Positions 1-6,594 of a stretch of 18,715 nt of DNA are shown here, one piece after another. Source of the DNA: CAZAQB01 sp964487155 (GTDB taxonomy: Bacteria > Pseudomonadota > Gammaproteobacteria > Nitrococcales > Nitrococcaceae); assembly GCA_964487155.1 (NCBI GenBank), contig CAZAQB010000064.1, positions 1 to 18,715 on the forward strand, given 5' to 3'. The position numbers and the translations under genes are program-made. Numbering within the stretch: the stretch's first letter is position 1; each line of letters opens with the position of its first letter. The notes below the pieces were generated by a model that was not told where the DNA came from, did no database searches, and saw only the letters and a program-made list of their open reading frames with translations.

Positions 1-88
1 GCGGCGGATTCGGCCGCATGGCCTTTTGCCGGCCGCCGGCCGCCCCCATCATCAGGAGTTGGCACCAACAGCCTGAGCAGGAGCAGAC
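1..88. other. Leader region upstream of hslV, no gene seen
   Basis: No coding region can be supported here because the window begins inside this stretch. It is GC-rich with short self-complementary runs (GCGGC at 1-5 against GCCGC at 13-17) followed by TTTT near 24-27. That could be the tail of a terminator for a gene to the left, but too little is visible to claim it. The useful element is the ribosome binding site AGGAG at 79-83, five bases before the hslV GTG start. Confidence 0.4.
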
Positions 89-634
89 GTGGAGCCACTG
101 CACGGAACGACGATACTGGCGGTGCGCCGCGGCCGGCGGGTCGCCGTGGGCGGCGACGGCCAGGTGAGCCTCGGCGACACCATCATGAAGGGCAATGCCC
201 GCAAGGTGCGGCGGTTGCACGAAGGTCGCGTGCTGGCGGGCTTCGCCGGCGCCACCGCCGACGCCTTCACCCTGTTCGAGCGCTTCGAGGGGCAGCTGGA
301 GCGCCACCGGGGCAACCTCACCCGGGCCGCCGTCGAGATGGCCAAGGACTGGCGCTCCGACCGGGTGCTGCGGCGCCTGGAGGCGCTGCTGGTGGTGGCC
401 GACCCTGAGGCGCTGCTGATGCTCTCCGGCAACGGCGACGTCATTGAGCCGGAGACCGACCTGCTGGCGGTGGGATCCGGCGGTTCCTACGCCCGGGCGG
501 CGGCCACGGCACTGCTGGAGAACACCGATCTGGAGCCCCGGGAGGTGGTGGAGCGCGCCCTGGGCATTGCCGCCGACATCTGCATCTACACCAACCACCA
601 GCTCACCATCGAAGAGCTCTCCGCCGACGCCTGA
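89..634 (+). CDS. hslV: ATP-dependent protease HslUV, peptidase subunit HslV (ClpQ)
   Basis: HslV forms the double-ring proteolytic core of the cytoplasmic HslUV (ClpYQ) machine, which degrades proteins unfolded by the HslU ATPase. The 181-residue product has the family's full length (about 175-180). A six-residue propeptide, MEPLHG, precedes the TTIL sequence, so Thr7 should become the N-terminal catalytic threonine after processing. Other conserved segments are GGDGQVSLG (about 21-29), MKGNARKVRRL (33-43), AGFAGATADAF (50-60) and the C-terminal ICIYTNH. The GTG start is supported by AGGAG at 79-83 and by the correct propeptide length. hslU begins 23 bases downstream, so the two are almost certainly co-transcribed. 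The assignment is by direct sequence recognition. Confidence 0.97.
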   Translation: MEPLHGTTILAVRRGRRVAVGGDGQVSLGDTIMKGNARKVRRLHEGRVLAGFAGATADAFTLFERFEGQLERHRGNLTRAAVEMAKDWRSDRVLRRLEALLVVADPEALLMLSGNGDVIEPETDLLAVGSGGSYARAAATALLENTDLEPREVVERALGIAADICIYTNHQLTIEELSADA

Positions 635-657
635 CCGGGGTCAAACCCACTCACACC

Positions 658-1986
658 ATGGTTTCCGTCATGACGCCACGCGAAATCGTCCACGAACTGG
701 ACAAGCACATCATCGGCCAGGGCGCGGCCAAGCGCGCCGTGGCCATTGCCCTGCGCAATCGCTGGCGGCGCATGCAGGTGGCAACCGACCTGCGGGCCGA
801 GATCACGCCCAAGAACATCCTCATGATCGGCCCCACCGGCGTCGGCAAGACCGAGATCGCCCGCCGGCTGGCCAAGCTGGCCGGGGCGCCGTTCATCAAG
901 GTGGAGGCCACCAAGTTCACCGAGGTGGGCTACGTGGGCCGGGACGTGGAGTCCATCATCCGCGACCTGGTGGAGAACGCCGTGTCCCTGGTGCGCCAGG
1001 AGGCCATGCGCAAGGTCACCAGCGCCGCCGAGGACGCCGCCGAGGACCGGGTGCTGGACGCCCTGCTGCCGCGCGCCCGGGGCACCGGCACCGAAGACCC
1101 GAGTGCCGACTCCACCCGCCAGAAGCTGCGCGCCAAGCTGCGCCAGGGCGACCTGGACGAGCGGGAGATCGAAATCCAGGTGCAGGCCATGCCCTCGGGC
1201 GTGGAGATCATGGCACCGCCGGGCATGGAAGACATGACCAGCCAGCTGCGCTCCATGTTCCAGAACCTGGCCGGCGATCGCACCCGCACCCGCCACCTCA
1301 AGGTCCGCGACGCCCTGCGGGTGCTGCGCGAGGAAGAGGCCGCGCGGCTGGTGAACGACGAGGAGGTCAAGCAGGCCGCCGTCGAGGCCGTGGAGCAGAA
1401 CGGCATCGTGTTCCTCGACGAGATCGACAAGGTCTGCCGCCGCGGCGAGCACCAGAGCGGCGGCGACGTCTCCCGGGAGGGCGTCCAGCGTGACCTGCTG
1501 CCGCTGGTGGAGGGCTGCACCGTGTCCACCAAATACGGCATGGTGGACACCAGCCATATCCTGTTCATCGCCTCCGGCGCCTTCCACGTCGCCAAGCCCT
1601 CCGACCTGATCCCCGAGCTGCAGGGGCGGCTGCCCATCCGGGTGGAACTGGAAGCCCTGTCGGTGGAGGACTTCGTGCGCATCCTCACCGAGCCGGACGC
1701 CTCCCTGGTGCGCCAGTACCAGGCCCTGCTGGCCACCGAGGGCCTGGAGCTTGCGTTCACCGAGGACGGCGTGGCGCGGCTCGCCGAGGTGGCCTGGCAG
1801 GTGAACGAGCGCACCGAGAACATCGGCGCCCGGCGCCTGCACACCGTCATGGAGCGCCTGCTGGAGGGCGTCTCGTACCAGGCGCCGGACCGCAGCGGCG
1901 AGTCGTTGCGGGTGGACGGCGACTACGTGGACGAGCACCTGGCGGGACTGGCCCGGGATGAGGACCTGAGCCGCTACATCCTCTGA
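658..1986 (+). CDS. hslU: ATP-dependent protease HslUV, ATPase subunit HslU (ClpY)
   Basis: HslU is the AAA+ unfoldase that recognises substrates, threads them through its pore and opens the HslV gate. The 442 residues match the usual length (443 in E. coli). Visible motifs are Walker A GPTGVGKT (58-65), the pore loop GYVG (91-94), Walker B FLDEID (252-257), the family segment DVSREGVQRDLLPL (about 270-283), and the arginine-rich sensor region ENIGARRLHT. The C-terminus ends EDLSRYIL, the tail that inserts into HslV to activate it. The ATG at 658 gives MVSVMTPREIV; an in-frame ATG at 670 is an alternative, and neither has a strong ribosome site. I keep the longer form because the E. coli protein also has a few residues before MTPREIV. 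The DUF971 gene follows after 28 bases. Confidence 0.97.
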   Translation: MVSVMTPREIVHELDKHIIGQGAAKRAVAIALRNRWRRMQVATDLRAEITPKNILMIGPTGVGKTEIARRLAKLAGAPFIKVEATKFTEVGYVGRDVESIIRDLVENAVSLVRQEAMRKVTSAAEDAAEDRVLDALLPRARGTGTEDPSADSTRQKLRAKLRQGDLDEREIEIQVQAMPSGVEIMAPPGMEDMTSQLRSMFQNLAGDRTRTRHLKVRDALRVLREEEAARLVNDEEVKQAAVEAVEQNGIVFLDEIDKVCRRGEHQSGGDVSREGVQRDLLPLVEGCTVSTKYGMVDTSHILFIASGAFHVAKPSDLIPELQGRLPIRVELEALSVEDFVRILTEPDASLVRQYQALLATEGLELAFTEDGVARLAEVAWQVNERTENIGARRLHTVMERLLEGVSYQAPDRSGESLRVDGDYVDEHLAGLARDEDLSRYIL

Positions 1987-2014
1987 TTCCGAAGCTGGAA
2001 CGGAAACCGCGAGC

Positions 2015-2401
2015 ATGAAACGTCCGGACCGCAGTGCCCACGGGCATGTGCCCACCGAGATCCGCTTCCATCGCCGCTCGCGGCGGCTGGAAGTGAGCTT
2101 CGACGACGGCAGCCGCTTCCTGCTGCCGGCGGAGTATCTGCGGGTCTACTCGCCCTCCGCCGAGGTACGCGGCCACGGCCCCGGCCAGGAGGTGCTGCAG
2201 GTGGGCAAGGAGAACGTCAACATCGGCTCCATCGAGCCGGTGGGCCAGTACGCCCTGCAGCTGGTGTTCGACGACGGACACAGCACCGGCCTGTACTCCT
2301 GGGAGTTGCTCTACGACCTGGGCCGCAACCAGGAGCAGTACTGGCAGGACTACCTGGACGCCCTGGCCCAGGCCGGCTACCAGCGCCGCCCGCCTCAGTA
2401 G
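2015..2401 (+). CDS. DUF971 (GBBH-like N-terminal domain) protein
   Basis: A 128-residue protein made almost entirely of one DUF971 domain, also called the gamma-butyrobetaine hydroxylase-like N-terminal domain. The recognisable segments are EIRFHRRSRRLEVSFDDG near the N-terminus, LPAEYLRVYSPSAEV in the middle, and YALQLVFDDGHSTGLYSWELLYDLG towards the C-terminus. Stand-alone members are common next to hslU in beta- and gammaproteobacteria. Their biochemical role is not settled; iron-sulfur or metal-related roles have been suggested for relatives, but nothing in this sequence proves one. The gene starts 28 bases after hslU and is probably in the same transcript. Its TAG stop (2399-2401) lies inside the left terminal repeat of the 2397-2661 element, so insertion of that element may have set the present C-terminus. 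Confidence 0.88.
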   Translation: MKRPDRSAHGHVPTEIRFHRRSRRLEVSFDDGSRFLLPAEYLRVYSPSAEVRGHGPGQEVLQVGKENVNIGSIEPVGQYALQLVFDDGHSTGLYSWELLYDLGRNQEQYWQDYLDALAQAGYQRRPPQ

Positions 2402-2661
2402 CCTTGGGCATGAATACACACACCTTCAGAGCGTCTCCAAAGCGCCAATGCAAGACGCGCTTCGCAGGTAATGGCGAGCCCTTTCCAAGAAGCGCAACGC
2501 CGCAGGGGCGCTTTGGAGACGCTCCCTTCGGGCGGGTCGGAAAAGCCTCTCGCCGGTGTTGCGCTCGCTTGAATTGGCATGGCCAGTCCTGCGCTCCCGC
2601 GCCTTGGCGAGAGGCTTTTTCGATCCCGCTGAAGGGGTGTGTATTCATGCCCAAGGCTACT
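2397..2661. mobile_element. 265-bp palindromic, MITE-like element between the DUF971 gene and ubiE
   Basis: The ends are 33-base inverted repeats, 2397-2429 and 2629-2661, with a single mismatch (2422 against 2636). Inside are further perfect inverted pairs: 17 bases at 2430-2446 with 2507-2523, 14 bases at 2541-2554 with 2606-2619, and 8 bases at 2491-2498 with 2558-2565. The element is too short for a transposase. Both strands have open frames through it, but these look like by-products of the palindrome. TA dinucleotides lie symmetrically at 2399-2400 and 2658-2659, which would fit a TA target duplication of Tc1/mariner-IS630 type; this is unproven because the repeat match continues outward past them. 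It resembles short non-autonomous or large palindromic repeat elements dispersed in gammaproteobacterial genomes. Copy number cannot be judged from one window. Confidence 0.75.
2541..2620 (+). terminator. Possible terminator-like stem inside the palindromic element
   Basis: The 14-base arm at 2541-2554 pairs with 2606-2619, and the right arm runs into TTTTT (2616-2620). The long loop has its own pairing potential. The geometry is that of an A-tract/U-tract stem which could reduce read-through from hslVU-DUF971 into ubiE, or in the reverse direction, since the minus-strand copy ends in TTTT. The large loop makes this a weak terminator prediction. Confidence 0.3.
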
Positions 2662-2681
2662 AAGGGAGAGGACTCCACCCA

Positions 2682-3428
2682 GTGACCGACGACACCACCG
2701 ACTTCGGCTTCCAGCAGGTGCCCCGGGAGGACAAGGCCCGCCGGGTGGGCGAGGTGTTCAGTTCCGTAGCCGGGCGCTACGACCTGATGAACGATCTCAT
2801 GTCCCTGGGGCTGCACCGGCTCTGGAAGCGCCAGGCCCTGCATCGCATGGCGCCGCGCCCCGGCCAGCACTGGCTGGATCTGGCGGCGGGTACCGGCGAC
2901 CTCAGTCGGGCGCTGCGCGGCCGGGTCGGCGAGCGCGGCCGGGTGGTGGCCGCGGACATCAGCGCCCCCATGCTGGCCCTGGGCCGGGACCGGCTCACCG
3001 ATGTGGGGGTGGTGGGCAACATCGACTTCGTGTTGGCCGATGCCGAGCAGCTGCCGTTCGCCGACCGCCGCTTCGACGGGGTCTGCATCGGCTTCGGCCT
3101 GCGCAACGTCACCGACAAGGCCGCCGCCTTGCAGGAGATGGCCCGGGTCATCCGCCCCGGCGGGCGGCTGGTGGTGCTGGAGTTCTCCCAGGTCTATGTG
3201 CCGGCCCTGCGCCCGCTGTACGACGCCTACTCCCTGCACCTGCTGCCGCGGCTCGGCCAGGCGGTGGCCGACGATGCCGACAGCTACCGCTACCTGGCCG
3301 AATCCATCCGCGTCCATCCCGACCAGGAGACGCTGAAGGGCATGCTCGAAGACGCGGGCTTCGAGGACTGCGACTACGTCAACCTGAGCGCCGGTGTGGT
3401 CGCCATCCATACCGGCTTCGTCTACTGA
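2682..3428 (+). CDS. ubiE: Ubiquinone/menaquinone C-methyltransferase UbiE
   Basis: UbiE is the cytoplasmic SAM-dependent methyltransferase that adds the C-2 methyl group to the benzoquinol ring in ubiquinone synthesis, and acts on demethylmenaquinone where that is made. The 248 residues match the family (251 in E. coli). The SAM-binding motif LDLAAGTGD is at 65-73, the acidic residues after the second strand at AADIS (90-94), ADAEQLPF at 119-126 and GLRNVTD at 139-145. The N-terminal segment VFSSVAGRYDLMNDLMSLG is the UbiE signature. The GTG start at 2682 is preceded by a good purine-rich ribosome site, AGGGAGAGG (2663-2671), which lies just outside the right end of the palindromic element. 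The stop TGA overlaps the ubiJ ATG by one base. Confidence 0.97.
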   Translation: MTDDTTDFGFQQVPREDKARRVGEVFSSVAGRYDLMNDLMSLGLHRLWKRQALHRMAPRPGQHWLDLAAGTGDLSRALRGRVGERGRVVAADISAPMLALGRDRLTDVGVVGNIDFVLADAEQLPFADRRFDGVCIGFGLRNVTDKAAALQEMARVIRPGGRLVVLEFSQVYVPALRPLYDAYSLHLLPRLGQAVADDADSYRYLAESIRVHPDQETLKGMLEDAGFEDCDYVNLSAGVVAIHTGFVY

Positions 3429-4054
3429 TGACAGCGCCGGAGGACGCGCCCGCCGAGGGCGGCTCGCCGCTGCTGGCCGCGGCGGAGGCGCTGCTGAACC
3501 GGCTGCTGGCCCTGGATCCGGACAGCCCGCCACGACTCGCGCCGCTGCAGGGACGGCGGTTGCGGGTGGAATTGAGCGAGCCGGAGCTGCGCTTCGACCT
3601 GCGGTTCGAGGCCGAGGGCGTGCGCCTTGACCCCCCCGGGGAGGGCGTTCGGGCCGATGCCCGCTTCGCCGCCGCGGTGCCCGCCCTGGCGGGGCTCGCC
3701 CTGTCCGGAGGCGCCGCCCCGGCGCGGGTGGCCCTGGAAGGGGACGTCACCATGGTCCAGCAGGTGCGCAACCTGTTCCAGGGCCTGGATCCGGACTGGG
3801 AGGACCTGCTCTCCCGCTTCCTGGGGGATGTGGCCGCCCGCCGCCTGGGGGAGGCGGCCCGGGGCCTCGACCGCTACGGCCGGGAGACCGCCGATACCCT
3901 GCTGCGGGATCTGGGCGAGTACCTCACCGAAGAGCGCCGGGAACTGCCGGCTGCCGCCGAGGTGGCCGCCTTCGTGGACGATGTGGACCGGCTGCGCGAG
4001 GACGTGGACCGCCTCGCCGCGCGGCTGGCCCGGCTGGCACGGGGCACGGCGTGA
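3428..4054 (+). CDS. ubiJ: Ubiquinone biosynthesis accessory factor UbiJ (SCP2 domain)
   Basis: UbiJ is a non-catalytic lipid-binding factor of the soluble ubiquinone biosynthesis complex; its SCP2-like domain is thought to hold the polyprenyl chains of intermediates while the Ubi enzymes act. The product has 208 residues (201 in E. coli). The SCP2 region covers roughly residues 15-120. The family hallmark LEGDVTMVQQVRNLFQG lies at 103-119, followed by DPDWEDLLSRFLGDVAARRLG. The C-terminal 40 residues are heptad-rich and charged (VDDVDRLREDVDRLAARLARL), a likely coiled coil. The ATG at 3428 overlaps the ubiE stop (TGATG), which indicates translational coupling and fixes the start; the open frame extends much further upstream through ubiE but that part is a shadow. 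ubiB follows after 13 bases. Confidence 0.93.
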   Translation: MTAPEDAPAEGGSPLLAAAEALLNRLLALDPDSPPRLAPLQGRRLRVELSEPELRFDLRFEAEGVRLDPPGEGVRADARFAAAVPALAGLALSGGAAPARVALEGDVTMVQQVRNLFQGLDPDWEDLLSRFLGDVAARRLGEAARGLDRYGRETADTLLRDLGEYLTEERRELPAAAEVAAFVDDVDRLREDVDRLAARLARLARGTA

Positions 4055-4067
4055 ACGGAGGCCGGGC

Positions 4068-5735
4068 ATGATCGTACGCCCGGGGCTGCTGCTGCGGCTG
4101 GCCGCCATCAACCTGGTGCTGATCCGCCACGGTCTGGACGAGGTGATCCTCGCCACCCACCTGTTCCGCCCGCTGCGGTTCCTGGGCTACCTGATGCCTT
4201 GGCGCTGGTTCCGGCGCCGCCAGCTGCCCCGGGCGGTGCGCATCCGCCAGGCCCTGGAGGACCTGGGGCCGATCTTCGTGAAGTTCGGGCAGATCCTCTC
4301 CACGCGCCGCGACCTGCTGCCGCCGGATATTGTTGAGGAGCTGGCCGGGCTGCAGGACCGGGTGCCCCCGTTCGCCGGCAGCGAGGCCCGGCAACTGGTC
4401 GCCCGGGCCCTGGGAGAGCCGGTGGAGTCGCTGTTCGCGCAGTTTGACGAGCGCCCGCTGGCTTCCGCCTCCATTGCCCAGGTGCACCCCGCTGTCCTCC
4501 ACGACGGCCGGGAAGTGATCGTCAAGGTGGTGCGCCCCGGTATCGACCGGGTCATCGACCGGGACCTGGAGCTGCTCTACACGGTGGCGGAGCTGGCCCA
4601 CCGCTACTGGCCCGAGGGCCACCGGCTTCGCCCCCGGGAGGTGGTCTCGGAGTTCGACAAGACCATCCACGACGAGCTGGACCTGATGCGCGAGGCGGCC
4701 AACGCCTCCCAGCTGCGGCGCAACTTCGAGGGCTCCGTACTGCTCTACGTGCCGGATATCCACTGGCCGGGGGTGCGGGCCAAGGTGATGGTTGCCGAGC
4801 GCATCCGCGGCATCCCGATCAGCGACGTGGCCGCCCTGCGGGCCGCCGGAGTGGATATGAAGGTGCTGGCGGAGCGGGGTGTGGAGATTTTCTTCACCCA
4901 GGTATTCCGGGACAGCTTCTTCCACGCCGACATGCATCCCGGCAACATCTTCGTCGATGCCAGCAACCCCGCCGAGCCCCGCTACCTGGCGGTGGACTTC
5001 GGCATCATGGGCACCCTCAACCCGGTGGACCACCGCTACCTGGCGGAGAACTTCGTCGCCTTCTTCAACCGCGACTACCGCCGCGTGGCGGAACTGCATG
5101 TGGAGTCCGGCTGGGTGCCCCCAGGCACCCGGGTGGACGAGTTCGAGGCCGCCATCCGCACCGTCTGCGAGCCCATCTTCGAGCGCCCGCTGGGGGAGAT
5201 CTCCTTCGGCGCCCTGCTGCTGCGGCTGTTCCAGACCGGGCGGCGCTTCCACATGGAGGTGCAGCCCCAGCTGGTGCTGCTGCAGAAGACCCTGCTGAGC
5301 ATCGAGGGCCTGGGCCGCCAGCTCTACCCGGACCTGGACCTGTGGACTACCGCCAAGCCCTTCCTGGAGCGCTGGATGCGCGAGCAGCTGGGCTACCAGG
5401 CCCTGATGCGCAACCTGCGCCGGGAGCTGCCCAAGTGGGGGGGCGAGCTGCCCCTGCTGCCGGGGCGTGTGGCCCGCACCCTGGAGCAGGTGGAGGCCGC
5501 ACGGGCGGCGCTCGACCAGCACAGCCGGGAACTGCGCGCCCTGCGCCAGACCCAGCACCGCAACGGCCAGCGGGCCTTCGCCACCTCCGTGGGGGGCGCT
5601 CTGGTGATCTCCGCTTTCGTCATTGCCGGGCTCGACGGCCGGGCGCCGACCATGGTGGCCGGGGCGCCGCTCACCAGCTGGGTGCTGGGCGGCCTGGGGG
5701 CGGTGCTGTGGCTGTCCGCCTGGCCGCGGGAGTAG
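4068..5735 (+). CDS. ubiB: Ubiquinone biosynthesis ADCK-family kinase-like protein UbiB
   Basis: UbiB is a membrane-anchored atypical kinase/ATPase needed for ubiquinone synthesis, probably helping to deliver or extract lipid intermediates rather than phosphorylating proteins. Length is 555 residues (546 in E. coli). Visible motifs are the KxGQ signature KFGQ (72-75), the alanine-containing nucleotide loop ASASIAQVH (132-140), the conserved lysine in VKV (152-154), HADMHPGN (286-293) and the metal-binding DFG (310-312). Two hydrophobic segments at the C-terminus (about 510-552) form the membrane anchor. The ATG at 4068 follows ACGGAGG with proper spacing; the upstream extension of the open frame overlaps ubiJ and is rejected. 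This completes ubiE-ubiJ-ubiB; the tatABC genes that follow in E. coli are not here. Confidence 0.96.
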   Translation: MIVRPGLLLRLAAINLVLIRHGLDEVILATHLFRPLRFLGYLMPWRWFRRRQLPRAVRIRQALEDLGPIFVKFGQILSTRRDLLPPDIVEELAGLQDRVPPFAGSEARQLVARALGEPVESLFAQFDERPLASASIAQVHPAVLHDGREVIVKVVRPGIDRVIDRDLELLYTVAELAHRYWPEGHRLRPREVVSEFDKTIHDELDLMREAANASQLRRNFEGSVLLYVPDIHWPGVRAKVMVAERIRGIPISDVAALRAAGVDMKVLAERGVEIFFTQVFRDSFFHADMHPGNIFVDASNPAEPRYLAVDFGIMGTLNPVDHRYLAENFVAFFNRDYRRVAELHVESGWVPPGTRVDEFEAAIRTVCEPIFERPLGEISFGALLLRLFQTGRRFHMEVQPQLVLLQKTLLSIEGLGRQLYPDLDLWTTAKPFLERWMREQLGYQALMRNLRRELPKWGGELPLLPGRVARTLEQVEAARAALDQHSRELRALRQTQHRNGQRAFATSVGGALVISAFVIAGLDGRAPTMVAGAPLTSWVLGGLGAVLWLSAWPRE

Positions 5736-5743
5736 TTGATGGG

Positions 5744-5819
5744 TTGATTAGGTAACTCGTTAATTCGTTGATCCGGCGGCGCTGCACGGCGCCCCCTGAT
5801 TAACGAATCAACTAATCAA
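5744..5819. repeat. AT-rich inverted repeat between convergent ubiB and the yibQ-like gene
   Basis: Two 21-base arms, 5744-5764 and 5799-5819, are imperfect reverse complements (four mismatches). They enclose a small GC stem (GGCGC 5778-5782 with GCGCC 5789-5793). The arms are AT-rich in an otherwise very GC-rich window and carry repeated TTGAT/ATCAA words (5736-5740, 5744-5748, 5768-5772). The right arm includes the TAG stop of the minus-strand gene (5812-5814). There is no U-run, so it is not a textbook terminator, though a bidirectional termination or mRNA-end role between convergent genes would fit. The composition suggests a dispersed repeat. Confidence 0.65.
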
Positions 5820-6594
5820 TTGCCACCTGCACTTCCTCCCCGCGCCGATCCCCACTGGCCCGCAGCGCCACGATCCGGCTGGCCGGCACCAGGTCGATGC
5901 CCGCCAGGGCGAGCCGCGGCAGTTCTGCCTCCAGCACCTCCAGGGTCTCCGGGTAGGGGTGGCCGATGGCCACCGCGCTGCCCTGCCGGCGGGCCCGCTG
6001 CGCCGCCACCCAGAGCTGGGCCCGGATGGCCTCGGGATCGCGCACGTTGTCCAGGAAGACGTCCCGCCGGGTGGTGGCTACGCCCACCTCCCGGGCCATG
6101 CGCTCGGCCACTGTCCGTGGCGAGGTGCGGCTGTCAAGGAAGTAGAGCCCAGGCGCGGCCTCCCGCAGGGCTGTTGCCACCCAGGTCATGTGCCCCGGAT
6201 GACGGGTGAGCAGGCTGCCCATGTGATTGTTCATGCCCGCCGCGTGGGGCAGGGCCCGCAGATTGGCCCGCAGGGTGCGCACCATGGCCGTGCGCGTCAT
6301 GTCCAGGGTGATCGCCCCCGGGCCCAGGGCCTGCCCGGCCACGGATTGCATGGGCTGATGCAGGATCACTTCCTTGCCGGTGCGGTGGGCCAACTCGGCC
6401 AGGGCGGGGGCGTGGGGCGTGCCGGGAAGGAAGGCGCAGGTCACCGGGCCGGGCAGGGTTACCGTGCGACGCCCCTCGGCCAGACGGTTACCCAGGTCGT
6501 CGATCACCACCGCCAGGCGCGGCTGGGCCGCCGCAGAGGCCGAGGCCAGGACCAGCCCCAGCGCCAGGCCCAGAAGGCTACCGGCGCTGGTCAA
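5812..6594 (-). CDS. Divergent polysaccharide deacetylase family protein (YibQ type)
   Basis: A 260-residue exported protein of the divergent polysaccharide deacetylase family (DUF610/YibQ), which has the NodB-like barrel but altered catalytic residues. An N-terminal signal peptide (about 1-23) precedes the barrel. Conserved features are VVIDDLG (29-35, the metal-site aspartates), LHQPMQ (78-83), NNHMGS (122-127), DSRTSP (154-159), FLDN (180-183) and IGHPYPET (210-217). Its substrate is not established; its constant company with EnvC and a CtpA-type protease suggests a periplasmic peptidoglycan or envelope role. The start is TTG at 6594, overlapping the end of the ctpA gene by 17 bases. This start gives a complete signal peptide, and no ATG or GTG does better. 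It is the last gene of the minus-strand envC operon. Confidence 0.88.
   Translation of the reverse strand: MTSAGSLLGLALGLVLASASAAAQPRLAVVIDDLGNRLAEGRRTVTLPGPVTCAFLPGTPHAPALAELAHRTGKEVILHQPMQSVAGQALGPGAITLDMTRTAMVRTLRANLRALPHAAGMNNHMGSLLTRHPGHMTWVATALREAAPGLYFLDSRTSPRTVAERMAREVGVATTRRDVFLDNVRDPEAIRAQLWVAAQRARRQGSAVAIGHPYPETLEVLEAELPRLALAGIDLVPASRIVALRASGDRRGEEVQVAID

Noticed and set aside
586..2055. Long minus-strand open frame of 489 codons opposite hslU
   Set aside because: It is antisense to hslU, whose protein is fully conserved. The translation is His/Gln/Gly/Leu-rich with no recognisable domain, as expected for the opposite strand of high-GC coding DNA.
2404..2685. Possible 93-codon gene within the palindromic element
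   Set aside because: The frame is explained by the palindrome, its TTG start has no ribosome site, and it runs into the ubiE start. It is kept only as a finding to check.
3924..5558. Minus-strand open frame of 544 codons opposite ubiB
   Set aside because: It is a shadow of ubiB with low-complexity Gln/His/Leu composition and no domain.
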